A stretch of DNA of 64,000 bases from Paramecium pentaurelia (lineage: Eukaryota; Ciliophora; Oligohymenophorea; Peniculida; Parameciidae): positions 448,229 to 512,228 of the forward strand of contig CAJJDO010000047.1 in NCBI GenBank assembly GCA_905183005.1, read 5' to 3'. Below the pieces are notes generated by a model that was not told the DNA's origin, ran no database searches, and saw only the letters and a program-made list of their open reading frames with translations. Both the position numbers and the translations under genes were made by a program. Shown here in pieces: positions 34,743 through 45,820 of the stretch. How positions within the stretch are numbered: position 1 is the first letter of the stretch; every line of letters begins with the position of its first letter.

Positions 34743-36179
34743 TCAATCATTTTGGTCATCATTTTCTTCAGCAATCTCTTCTGGATATTCATTTTCACCT
34801 TCCTCTCCTTCTTCATTTAATTATTCAGGATCTATTCCAAAAAGATGTAAATTTTGCTATTAGCCAATAAACATTAATTCATACACTGAATATATCTCTA
34901 AATTGATTATTTTCATTTGCCAACTTCTCTACTTCTTCTTATAATTGTTATTTCTCATCACTCATGTGTTAATATAATTACTTGAAATTTTCGATTAAAT
35001 CTTTATAATATATTAAATTAAATTTACCCTCTAATTTATGAATTTCCTCATCTTTAGCTTCTAATTATTAACCTAATTCTTAGATAATTTCATCTTTTTA
35101 ATTATCATTACTTTTAACTGATTTTTTATTTGATGATTATAAATTCTTTTTAGAATTATTCATTAATTCTTCTCTCATTTATTATAATTCTTCTTGATTA
35201 TCATGTAAATTTTGTTATAATTATTCTATAATTTGATCTTTCATAGATGATTCTTATTATAATTCATTTAGAGTTTATTGTAATTCTTCCTAATAAATTT
35301 ACAAAAATAATTACTAAATTGTATTCTTAAGCTATACTTTCTAATTATTAATTTTTTTCATTAAGAATCTATTCTAATTCATTAATTTAATCTTCATATT
35401 GATATCTAACTTTATTTACTTCTTCTTATATATGTTTATTTGTTTAATTTAATTTATTATTCAAATTTCTATTTTCTTCAGTTAATTATTAAATTTTTTA
35501 TTTATCTTCTCTAATTTTTTGGTCAAATTCTTATTCTAATTTTTATCTAAAATACAAAGATTTTAATACAATCTTCTTTATGCTTCTCTTTCTTTCTAAT
35601 TAACTTATGATAATTCTGCTCTTAATTTTTCTGTTTACTATTATTCTTCTTTTAATTAGCTGATTAATTGCTGACTATTTCTCTCATTATCAGAAGTAAT
35701 CTTTTAATTAGAAGAGTATGGTCGTTTATCATTAGAAAGATATTATTGATCAGCTCTTCTATCATGACTATCGATTTTTTTATCCAAATAATCATGTTTA
35801 TTGCTGACCCTATTAATATCAATAGTTTTGGAATAATCAGGTTTCTTAGAATCATTGTTTAGAAAGTCCTTAGTTGGAACTTGAGGTTAAGGTTTATAAT
35901 CATTTTTTTTGAATGAATTTCTTTAATCATTTTTTTAGGGAACAGGGACATTACTTTAATTTTTCTAATACATTTCTATAGATCAAATTAATACTATTTA
36001 TTACCTTGATATGGAATGATTTCAGTTTTATGTTGCTAATCTACAGGTCCTGTTCGATTATGAATTTGAGAATCACATGAATAACATAATCTGTATGTTT
36101 GACCATATCTACATTAGTTACACTTTATAGTAGCAGGTCTTTGTTAACATTTTTAACACTTGACAAAGAGAGATTACAT
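34743..36179 (-). CDS. B-box-like zinc-finger coiled-coil protein
   Basis: About 443 aa with introns 35976-36004, 35547-35569, 35290-35314 and 34867-34894. The N-terminus is Cys/His-rich: VKCQKCQQRPATIKCNQC, then RLCYSCDSQIHNR, spacing expected for a B-box zinc finger. A basic linker and a long heptad coil follow (about residues 150-400: EDQINELEQILNEKNQQLE). The protein ends in an acidic tail, EEGEEGENEYPEEIAEENDD. B-box/coil proteins without a RING occur in centrosome and ubiquitin pathways; no specific role can be given. Confidence 0.7.
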
Positions 36180-36256
36180 TTTCAAAGGATGTTAAGAAAA
36201 TATATGATAAAAATCTTAAAATAAATAAATTTGAATTTATTTTAAAATAAAAGTAT

Positions 36257-37327
36257 TCATTAAGATTATAATTACCATTCGTAAATCTATGTTTGGCATG
36301 AGATTTAGATAAGTAACCTAATGTTATTGATCACACCTTTGTCAAATGGATACCTAGAATTTTGGTCAATATACGAAATCCTTTTCCAACTCAAGTATTC
36401 CCCTGATATTATTGATCACTTTACATGTTGTAATATTTTTGGCTACATAAAATGCATGAAATCCAAATAGAGTTATCAATAAGATTACAATAATCCCCAT
36501 AACTACAAGTAATCCAATATTTTGAACTGAAATTCTTATCCCTACTATTAATTGGGCAATTTGAACAAATAAATAAATCAGAAATATCAATTTATTCTTT
36601 TCTCCTATACAAATACCAATCCAAGGGCAATGATGATCAAACATTGGAATACATTTTTTACAATATTAACAATGTTTGGCTCTCATTGGTTATTCATTTA
36701 AACATTGCATACAAAATCTCTTTTCTGCTGCTAAAATTGGTGGACTTACTGCATTTGAAGTACTAATACAAGTTTATTTATTTGGAGTATTTATTTTTGC
36801 TTATTCAGATGAAGGAGATGAAAGCATTCCTCTACCTGATAAGATGTGTTGATTATCAGCTTATTATTATTATTATTATTCTGGATAATATCTAAAAATT
36901 ATATGAAATTATATTTTACTTTTAAATTGTGTTGTCATTATCTGGACCATCTTTGAATTGATCTAATGAAATCTAACCATTAGATTCATCATTTGCTTAA
37001 GCATTAAGTACTTCTCTTTTTACGTTATTTTCAATCTATACTTCAATTTAATTGTTCTCAAGTGGAATTTCTACTTTAACTATTGGAATAGTTCCAGGAT
37101 CTTTGATTCGAACTATAAAATATAATCCACATGAAGCAAACATTAAAGGTCTAGTTGATAGTTCATTAATATAACAACCCAAAAATGTAATAATACAAAA
37201 GGAATTCTTTGTATGCCCATACATGTAAACCAATCTGCAGAACCATAAATATTGTTGGCCCAAGATATGCTAAAATACATAAGAATTAATTACTTTTCTA
37301 ATTGTAAAATAGACAAGCTGCTTTCAT
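36257..37327 (-). CDS. DHHC protein S-acyltransferase
   Basis: Palmitoyltransferase of about 322 aa with introns 37270-37293, 37151-37178, 36892-36919 and 36403-36424. Two N-terminal TM segments ([33 protein letters not shown]) precede the DPG motif (KDPGTIP). The cysteine-rich domain reads [20 protein letters not shown] and [16 protein letters not shown] with the active DHHC. Two more TMs and the TTxE motif (NITTWEYLSW) follow. The [11 protein letters not shown]-terminal block is also typical. Motif order and TM count are those of active enzymes. The TTxE motif only appears after removing the last, 22-nt intron, which supports that splice. Confidence 0.93.
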
Positions 37328-37547
37328 CTCTCCTAATATTATTTGTTTATAAATATTTGAATAATTATTATCATTATACTATAAAACTTAATTATAATCT
37401 TCTTCATTTTTACAATCATTTATATCCAATCAATTTTGTTTTTCCATACATTTATTAACATTAACATTTATGATTAAACAATATAAACATTATTTCATTT
37501 CTCAATATTAATAAACTTTTCATTTCAAACTGAAAATATCTATTATT

Positions 37548-38543
37548 ATGATTACTAATTTCAAAGAATTACCAAGCAACTCTTAAACTATCATCAATGC
37601 CCTTAAAGATCTCAATATATTAGACAACAACAATGAATTCTAATCCTAATAGTAAATTTCTATTCGTCTTTAATCCTTTTTTGAGAATGCACAACAAAAA
37701 GTACTAATATACATCCATTATTGTAGTCACAATTCTTAAAGTCTTTATTTAAAATATTTGAAAAAGAGACATAAGAAGAGGGAAATTTATAAAAAAAGTT
37801 AAAACTTTTACTTTTCCTTCATATTCTTTTAAGTTCATCAATAGCTAGATCTGAATTATCTAAAATTTTTATATCAAAACAAATCAATATTCAAATCAAC
37901 AACACTACTTTAGGAAAGGTTTGTCAACAATATTATTTTTATCTATATAAATTAGCATCTTAAACTACATTTATAAATGAAGACGTAATCAATGGTGATA
38001 TATTAATATATTTCACATTATCAAATTAATGTAATTTAGGAATTAGCATTTAATCCTTAATTGAAGATGTAGAATCATTCTAAAATAATTAATTGATTGG
38101 GAATATAGTTAAATCAATTTATTACGATTTGCAAAACATAGCTATTTTTATAATAAAAGATGTGAAGTCGCTTATTGAAAATTAACATAATATTAAATAG
38201 AACAAATTACATATTCTTGAATTATATAAGGAAGTAAAATCTTATTTTAATATGTTAGTGTTAAGTACTTTAATAAAAGATGCTTGGGTTTTATCGATTC
38301 AATCGTCATTTTTCTCATTTTAACTAAATTATGCCTCCTTTTTCATTAATTATTGAATAACACTACCTTAAAGAATTACAAGACAATAAACCAAAAATTC
38401 ACTCTCTAAAACATTTGTCTAAGCTAAGTGAAGAACATATTAAATTTTAGCCCTAGACTTCTAAATAAAGATAAATGATATAATTTGAATTTGTAGAAAA
38501 GAAACAACAACAAGAATCTCCTCAGTTTTCATTTTCAAATTGA
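37548..38543 (+). CDS. Helical protein, possibly ANTH (AP180/CALM)-like
   Basis: About 314 aa with introns 37701-37726 and 38234-38258; the second resolves what first looks like a frameshift. The protein is all-helical. KKLKLLLFLHILLSSSIARS resembles the helix of ANTH domains that holds the LxxLxxLHxLLR pattern, and LGKVCQQYYFYLYKLA could be the following helices. The later CQVLQQKMLGFYRF block and Gln/Lys-rich tail fit a clathrin adaptor layout, but no clear PIP2-binding KxTxH motif is seen. Treat the ANTH link as a hypothesis. Confidence 0.45.
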
Positions 38544-38599
38544 TATTTATTAATTTGTTATAAATTTTATGTAATGTACTTTATTTTATAATATCATTT

Positions 38600-39561
38600 T
38601 CATTTCTTGGCTTTGGTTGGAGCTTTTTGAGTTGGTTATGGTACAGTCTTGACTGGAGCTGCTGCTTTTACTGGAGCAGCTACTTTGGCTGGAGCAGCAC
38701 CCTTAGCTTATGTTGCTGGTTTAGCTGCTTAAGTTGATTTGACTTATTTTGTATCTTTAGCCTTATGATTAGCTTAATTATATTACTTTTGGTTATTCCT
38801 TAGTCTTTTCTTTGATTTCTGATGAAGCTTTTCTGTGCTTCTTGTGAGCTTCATGGACATCATGAGCCAATTTTTTATATGCTTCTAAGGCTTATTTGGC
38901 TTTGGTTCTTCTAGCTTATTCTGTCTTCTTTTGAATTGTCTTTCTTCTCAATCTTGATTCTGTGACGAGTCTTTAAATCTTTGGTGCCTTTTATCTCTTC
39001 TTTCCATCTTTTGTGGTCCATGTTCTTCTAATGAGATTCTTTTAAACTATAGCAACACCATCAGTCTTTTTGAATCCAAATAATCTTCTCAATTTAGTTA
39101 ATCTCTTTGGACCTAATCTTCTTGGAACATTTTAATCTGTGAGTCCAACTATTTCATTGGCACCCTTCTTTACGACTTATAAGGCAAGTACTCTGATGTC
39201 TTGACCTACAATGCATCCTCTAATTGATTTGCGTTTCATCTCTCCATCCTTTCTTGGTCTGTAACCCTTATGTCCCTTTCTCATGAGAATTCTAACTCTT
39301 CCCTTAAATAGAACACCTTGTCTCATTGGGAAACCTTGTTTATCGTTACCACCTGTAATCTTGAATACATATCCTTTGTATTCATCACCTAAGTTGTCAG
39401 CTTCTACAACTTGTCCCATTCTCTTATCAAAGAATATTGAGCTACATTATCACCAACAATTTATTACCATTTCTTGTCATCATCAATTTCGACTGTTTTT
39501 TAAGCACCTGTCAAAGGGTAGGAAATGTTGAACTAAGCAAAGCATATTTAGTTACCTTCAT
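38600..39561 (-). CDS. RPS6: 40S ribosomal protein eS6
   Basis: About 295 aa after introns 39533-39555, 39442-39467 and 38762-38786. The first exon is only six bases (M-K) before a 23-nt intron. Core signatures: [58 protein letters not shown] and [18 protein letters not shown]. The C-terminal helix is as usual, with [11 protein letters not shown] near the place of the S6-kinase sites. After it comes an unusual roughly 45-residue Ala/Pro/Lys/Gln extension (for example [14 protein letters not shown]) encoded by the last exon. The whole gene uses more GC-rich codons than its neighbours, as expected for high expression. Confidence 0.95.
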
Positions 39562-40182
39562 AAAAATCTTGGATTTTTTTAAATTAGATTTAAAATTATG
39601 TGTTTCACATTTTAATATTATCTAACTGTGTGAGACAACAATAATATTAAATAAATAGAAATAAAAAAAGCTTTTCATTTTGATTGAACAAAAGACAAAA
39701 AAGATTTGAGAATATGTCATTTTTATTAAAGTAAGTCTTATAAAAAAAAGAAGATTGAAATAATTTACAAAGATTTGATTTTCATACATTTAATTTTTTT
39801 ATGTCATTTAAATAAAATACTAATAAATAAGATAAGAATTCTTTAGAACTTCCATAATTAAAATAGATAATTTAAAGAATAAATAATCATCAATAATTTT
39901 GAATCATGTCCTGATAAAAATAAAAAATAAATGTTAACTTGATTTTAGGATAAATAATACTCTATTAAATTGTAAATTTTATAATATTTATAATAATTGA
40001 TAATAAAAATAGAAGAATAACTTAACATTATAGACTATTTACTAAATAATTTTTTTGTTTTTTTATAATAAAAATATTCAAATGTGAAAATTGAATGCGC
40101 AACTCGTCACGTCAAATATTTATGTTAAATTATAAAATCTTTATTGTAATTTGAAATTATATTCATTTGTAACAATTGTAAA
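39562..40182. other. Divergent promoter region eS6 / desaturase
   Basis: The 621-bp space between two divergent starts is among the longest 5'-5' gaps here. It holds A/T runs and no credible frame. Promoters for the highly expressed eS6 gene and the desaturase-family gene must lie in it, but I cannot point to motifs. Confidence 0.5.
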
Positions 40183-41142
40183 ATGAACAAGAACATAATT
40201 CTTTATGCTTTGTTTTTAGTCCTATGTGTTTAACCAACAAAGGCTTATTCTGTTTTTGACTTTGGATATAGTGATTTAGAGAATGCCAATCCAACATAAT
40301 TAGTTTATAATGTAAAACTTACATCAAAAACAGATCGGCGTTTACTCATTCTTAGGAATATTACAGTATTTGCTTGTTAGTGCTATATTTGAATGGAAAA
40401 ATCCTATGCCTAAAAATAAGTTAAGAATGGAAAATATAAAAAGGGAAATCAAATATGGTACAACATAGATATTTTTACAAGTTGCATATTCAATGGTATA
40501 ATTACAATATGATTATAATAGATATTCTATCATTATGTCTATCCATATTGTTAATGGTATCGTTATTATACAATAAACTCATATGGATTATTGAATTTTG
40601 GATACGGAATGGTCTTTTTGTATATTTGGACCACAGGTATGAATTAAAAATGTATCAAATAGTATTGGGATATTGGGTTCATAGGATTTTCCATTTCAGA
40701 TTTCTTTATAAGCATGTTCATAGTGTACATCATTCATTTAGAGAACCAACTGCCTTTGGATATTGTGCAACACATCCACTTGAAGGAATCAGTGAAGTGA
40801 ATACTGTGTTACATTTGGCAGAATTGATAATACCAATACATCCTTTGATGACTTTGTTTTTCTTTGAGTACATCACAGTAAATGAGATGATGGGACATGA
40901 TGGAGGGTAAAATAATAATAATATATATTATAGTGAATATGATCATTCTGATCATTACAGACATCATCTATATTATGTAGTAAATTATGGTGATACAATA
41001 ATGGATGAATTTTTTGGGACTGTTTACAATTCTGTAATATAATTCAATTTATACATAGAAAAATTACCCAATAAAAGCTAAATGTACTTATGTAGAATCT
41101 ATTGAGGATAGAACAGAGGCTATATTTATGAAATATAAATGA
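40183..41142 (+). CDS. Fatty acid hydroxylase / sterol desaturase family enzyme
   Basis: Membrane di-iron oxygenase of the ERG3/ERG25/SMO superfamily. Histidine boxes are visible: HRIFHFRFLYKHVHSVHH (HxxxH then HxxHH) and later HSDHYRHHLYY. TM segments surround them. Introns 40496-40521, 40637-40662, 40907-40933 and 41034-41058 are well supported. One more frame change must occur between about 40312 and 40366: either a 16-nt intron (40340-40355) or a 55-nt one (40312-40366) restores the frame. The first exon encodes a signal-peptide-like start (MNKNIILYALFLVLCVQPTK). Substrate (sterol C4/C5 or fatty acid) cannot be decided. Confidence 0.82.
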
Positions 41143-41170
41143 ATGTTATAATTAAATATTTTATTATTTA

Positions 41171-41469
41171 ATGGGTTGTTTATAGTCTAGAAATCAGTAA
41201 CTTATAGAAGAGTAAAAAGAATAAGCTGCTATGAATGAATAAGATAAGAGTATAGATTATTAATCTATTTAATAGATAACAATTTAGATTTAGTAAGTTG
41301 TCCATGCTCAGATAGTAATAATAGTTAAAACAAATCTACAAATAGAGTATCTATTGAAGAATGTAGAAATTCTTTTAATCGAAGTATTGATCTAATGCAA
41401 GATATCAATAAAAAATTGGAAGCATTTTCAGGAAATGATTCTGATCTATCAGATAGTGAATTATAATGA
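41171..41469 (+). CDS. Small dual-acylation-type protein (MGCLQS...)
   Basis: About 91 aa with one 23-nt intron (41293-41315). MGCLQSRNQQLIEEQKEQ has Gly2 and Cys3, matching myristoylation plus palmitoylation. The rest is helical and polar (SIEECRNSFNRSIDLMQD) and ends acidic (GNDSDLSDSELQ). It lies 28 bp after the desaturase-family stop and 34 bp before the convergent phosphodiesterase stop. No family recognised. Confidence 0.6.
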
Positions 41470-41503
41470 TATTAGTATTTTATAGGACTTTATACAATCA
41501 TAT

Positions 41504-43136
41504 TCATTATTATTATTAATGTGAATCTACTATTTCAGAATATTTTTTGATGCTTAAATTGATATTTGCCAATTATAATGACATTGCACCATCAGAAAAC
41601 TAATTTAAGGATTCATAAATTGGTTTTACAATTACCTTCAAGAATCCAATCTCATTTTTCGAATATTATACTTCATCATCTAAATTTCTTAGGTATGGAG
41701 TCTATGCAATACCAACAATATCTTCTAATTAAGACTTTAAATTTAATATTATCAGTAATTTACTTAAGCTTGAAATTCTCTTCTTAATCTTTCACTCCAT
41801 GCTCTAGCAACTTAATAAGACTTAGCTGCTCCAAAAAAGTCAGCTGCATGAGTCAAGAATCCACTTAATAAAATTTTATTATCTTCAGATTCTAGTTAAT
41901 ATATAAGTTATATATAATACAAAAGATTTTGGGATCCCCTTAAGATTGACCAAACTTTATTTCAATATCATTAAGTAATTTAAAATGATATTAATTATCT
42001 GTTGCTAATACATTATTCACAACATATTTTCTAATCATTATTTTATCTGCTCTAGGAACAGATTCTAAAAAATCACATTATTTTAATGCTAATAACTTAT
42101 AAGTTACTGCTATATGATGATTTTCCAATACAGATTTATCATTATATATCAAAGCCAATTTAGTTTATGTATTTATTTAAAATAAATTATTTGTTCCAGG
42201 ATGTCCAACATCATGACATAAACCTGTTAATGTCATTGCAAATCTTTATTAATCATTGAAACAAAATCCGAATTTTGGATGATGAGCAAAAAGAAAACAT
42301 CCATGCATTACATTAACTCCATGAGTAAAATTATGAAATGGATTTGCTGTTTTATTATATTTGTATTTTAATGCAGTTAAAAAATTTACAAATTCTTTAT
42401 TTTTTAATGGATATTATTTAGTGTATTCAAGCATATCAAATATGTTATAAACTATTATAAATTTATTCTTATATAATTTCTTATTTAAAAGATTGAATTC
42501 GTAATCTAATAATCTTTCTTATAAATTAGGATCTATTGCTATTTTTCGTCCATCTGGATTTTTCTTATCTTCTTCTTCATATTTATTTAAAAATGATGCT
42601 AATTTTCTTGATTTTTTTTTCATTGTAGCTGCTCTATATTTCTCTAAAGCTTAATCATGATCTTAATTATAAACTATAGCCAATTTTCTCATATCATGAT
42701 CAGGCAAATACATTACCAAAGCTGATTATCTAAAGAATTAATTTTCCATCATTAATTATTTTGATTTAAATGCTAATGTTGCTTTCTTTAGTGTTAATAA
42801 TATTTTAACTTTATTTCTAAAAATCTGTAACAATTCATTAAGAGGTCTTATTAATAAAATTTATAAATACCTTTTTATTTATATATTAAATAAATATAGT
42901 AAAATTTATTTAATGTCTTATTTTATTCCTCTTTCAACTTTTAATGAAAATTTATAAAATCCATCATCAAATTCCAAATGATCATTTTTAGATTCAATTA
43001 ATTCTTTAACCTTTGAAATTACAATAGGATTTTTTTCAAAGATTTTATATATGGGATCTCCATAATTAATATCTCTAGATAATTTAAATCGAGACCTATA
43101 TATATAGATATAAATATATATACACAAATTAATCAT
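41504..43136 (-). CDS. 3',5'-cyclic nucleotide phosphodiesterase
   Basis: Class I PDE of about 506 aa with introns 43096-43125, 42847-42870, 41892-41920 and 41735-41763. The HD-type catalytic domain covers the C-terminal two thirds: NPFHNFTHGVNVMHG, LTGLCHDVGHPGTNNLFQIN with the metal-binding HD, ENHHIAVTYKLL, and FLTHAADFFGAAKSY, where HAAD holds the last metal ligand Asp. It ends with GFLKVIVKPIYESLNQ as in the family. The N-terminal 140 residues have no GAF or TM domain. The invariant Gln that reads the nucleotide should lie shortly after the HAAD region; I could not align it confidently. Cyclic nucleotides control ciliary beating in Paramecium. Confidence 0.9.
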
Positions 43137-44348
43137 GATTCCATTAAACAGTCATATAATATAAATATAAGTAACTGTTAAAGAATAAACACATAATCAT
43201 TTCATTATGTTAAGTAACTTATTAAAAAGATTCTAACAAATTCTTTTTCTATTTCAATTTTTTACTATATCTTTTAATACTCTTTCTAAATGTACTCTAA
43301 ATTTTTTCTTTCAATTATATAGAAAGATTTCCATCCAAATCTATATAAATACTATCCCATTCCTTATTAAAAGTTAATAATAAATAATCAGTCACTCTTT
43401 ATTACATTAAATATTCTTTATCAATTAAACTAACCAAATTTTACAAATTAAATTATTTCATTATCTAAATTAATATATGAAATATTAGTTTGTATGTTAA
43501 AATATTTATAGTTCTTGATACCAACTACAGTATTTCCATTCTAATTGTTTATAACTTTTTTAATCCAACTATTTGATTTCCTTATTTGATTATGGAAATA
43601 ATAGAGTTGTATAGAGAAGTTATCATTAGATATTATTTAAATTTGTTATTCACTTTTTCAGTAAAGGTTAGAAAAAATACATCATTATTTGATATTATGT
43701 AATACTATGGTAATTTTTCTATTTTTAATAAACTGAGATAATCTGATGGAGTTTCTATAATCTAATTATGAGATTGTTATTAAGTAAACTCTTGAATTTC
43801 TTGAGCATCTTTAATTATAATTGATTCAAAATTATTCGTAAGTATATGACATTAATGATCTTACTTAAACTAGAGTAAGCTAAACTCTTTAATATAAAAT
43901 TGCTTAAGAATCAATCGTATAAGATCCTTAACTTCCTACTAATGATGTTAAGCAATAAAACACTCTTTATAAATTTCATTGATATCTTGCTAAGATCTAA
44001 TTTAGATTCAATTTACCTTAATGTCACGATAAAACTCCTTAATCTTATTCTTGAGTTATTTACATATTTATACAATAGAATCACTAATAATAATTATTAG
44101 ACTACTTACAAATAGGATTTGACTATGTTTTCATTTCCATTTTGATTATTTAGCATTTTAGATAATTCATCAATTAAGTCACTTTATGATAAGCCATTCT
44201 CATAGGAAACTAGTAATTCCTTTAATTGTGAGTGGTCCTTAGCAGCATGATCACAAAGTTGAGAATATTGGTCTGGTGTAATTAAAGCTTTGCTTTTAAG
44301 CTGAATTAATAAGAAAGTCAATCGACTAGATTGAGATAAATAGCTCAT
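43133..44348 (-). CDS. Unknown helical protein
   Basis: About 351 aa in a model with five introns (44084-44109, 43990-44016, 43541-43569, 43397-43430, 43175-43218). The model is a multiple of three and joins coding-like pieces. The 34- and 44-nt introns are long for this genome, so the C-terminal part is less certain. The N-terminal half is helical (LTFLLIQLKSKALITPDQYS); the C-terminal half includes DYLLLTFNKEWDSIYIDLDG. No family recognised. In this model its TGA overlaps the ATG of the phosphodiesterase as ATGA. Confidence 0.5.
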
Positions 44349-44448
44349 TTAATCTGATAATAATAATTGAATTAGGAATTGAATTTTAAAATTATACTTT
44401 TATCAAGAGCTTATGTTACAAGCAAATAATTATAATAATAGTGCATAT

Positions 44449-45402
44449 TCATTATTATATGACAAGAGATTATTTGTTAGATGAAGGATTGCCTTAAATA
44501 TCGTTATTTTCTATTATTGATCTTTTAATGAAATCTTTAGCCCATTATATATCCTCTTTCAATTCAATTACTTACTTTTGATACTTAAAACCTTTCTATA
44601 TAAATTCTTTGTATTCTGGATTAAGTTCTTCAAAGATATTCAAAAATTGATAAAGCATATTTCTTGTAAATTGATAACTCTATATAAATATAATTTAAAT
44701 AAACATACCTTTTACCAATTCTCAGGAGCCAATACTTTGAATATCCAATTTGTATCAAAACATCTTGAAATTGAACTTACTTTTCCTCCAATCATCAAAA
44801 TCAATCGACTTACTTACAATATTAGAGTTACAAACAATGATGCTATCTATTTAAATTAGAAATTAATATTATACTAAAACTAAAGGGAATATCCAATGTG
44901 AAAATTTAGAAAATATCACTACTGTTAATGATTATACGAGAAACGTGACCACAAAGCAAAACTTAAAGACAGAATACAAAATAGGTAAATAAATAAAGCT
45001 ATCTAAATCATAAAGGTATTTATTACCTAAATAGAATACGTTCACTCCCAATAAGGCTGAAATTATACGAGCACTCAAAACAACTGCAAATGCAGCTCCA
45101 AAAGCAACTAATTCAAGTAGTGCATATAAGAGATAACTGAATAACAATAGAGAATCAAATTTAAAGACTGTATCATAATAAATTAGAACTAAATAGAGAG
45201 ATAAGGCTTTTGTTGTAAAATTGAGGAATGTCATAAATATTTCTATCTTCTCTATTTTATCTAATTTATCTAGTGTATCATTTAACATAGCTTAAACATC
45301 AAGATATTCTGCCTTATGAATATCATCATGATGAATATGAATTTGATTTCCTTCCCAATCTTTTCCTATTAATAGTTCTTGGTTATCCTTTTCTTTATTC
45401 AT
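44449..45402 (-). CDS. Membrane protein with four or more TM segments, unknown
   Basis: About 296 aa with introns 44780-44813 (34 nt) and 44680-44708 (29 nt). A hydrophilic start (MNKEKDNQELLIGKDWEGNQ) and a short helix lead into hydrophobic segments at about residues 60-190, such as LLLFSYLLYALLELVAFGAA, ARIISALLGVNVFYLG and LPILYSVFKFCFVVTFLV. The C-terminal 90 residues are soluble and helical (LYQFLNIFEELNPEYKEF). The 34-nt intron is inferred because it joins two good frames. A two-gene alternative exists, with a second start at 44793-44795. Confidence 0.5.
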
Positions 45403-45546
45403 TAAAATATAAATAAATATTTATTATCTAATTCTTTTTAATAATCAATGACATACATTGATATCAACAATATCTATTATTAAGAAGACTCATTAATACA
45501 AAATCAAAAAGATCTATATAATTTTATTTTATTAAACAAATTATTT

Positions 45547-45786
45547 ATGAAACTTATAACAGCCTTGTTACTAATTACACTTATATTAGCTGATCCTAAA
45601 TTAATAGGACAAGAAACATAAATTAAATTAAATACATTTTTAGGCAAAGAAAATTGTAATGATTGCTAAGTTAAAGGTGGTTCATACTGTGAAATTAGAA
45701 CTAATACTTATGTATGTTGTAGAAGTTATGATCATTGTTAGAAAGGTATTGGATGTATGTAAGCATTTACAGGTATCATTTTTTGA
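45547..45786 (+). CDS. Small Cys-rich secreted protein
   Basis: About 79 aa, no intron. A signal peptide (MKLITALLLITLILA) is followed by a short acidic/basic spacer and a Cys pattern: NCNDCQVKGGSYCEIRTN, then VCCRSYDHCQ and IGCMQ. Counting from the first, the spacing is C-x2-C-x7-C with a later CC pair. It resembles the minus-strand protein at 49140-49477, 3.4 kb away. Function unknown; eight Cys suggest a disulfide-bonded extracellular or extrusome peptide. Confidence 0.6.
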
Positions 45787-45820
45787 ATATTTCTATAAAT
45801 AAGTATTTTATTATTTATAA

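Noticed and set aside
38330..38360. Apparent frameshift in a T-run of the ANTH-like gene.
   Set aside because: A 25-nt intron at 38234-38258 brings the frames together and gives a total length divisible by three, so no indel is needed.
44578..44859. Plus-strand 93-codon ORF, and the option of two genes at 44449-45402.
   Set aside because: The ORF is antisense to coding exons. A single minus-strand gene with a 34-nt intron gives one consistent frame, though a second start at 44793-44795 remains possible.
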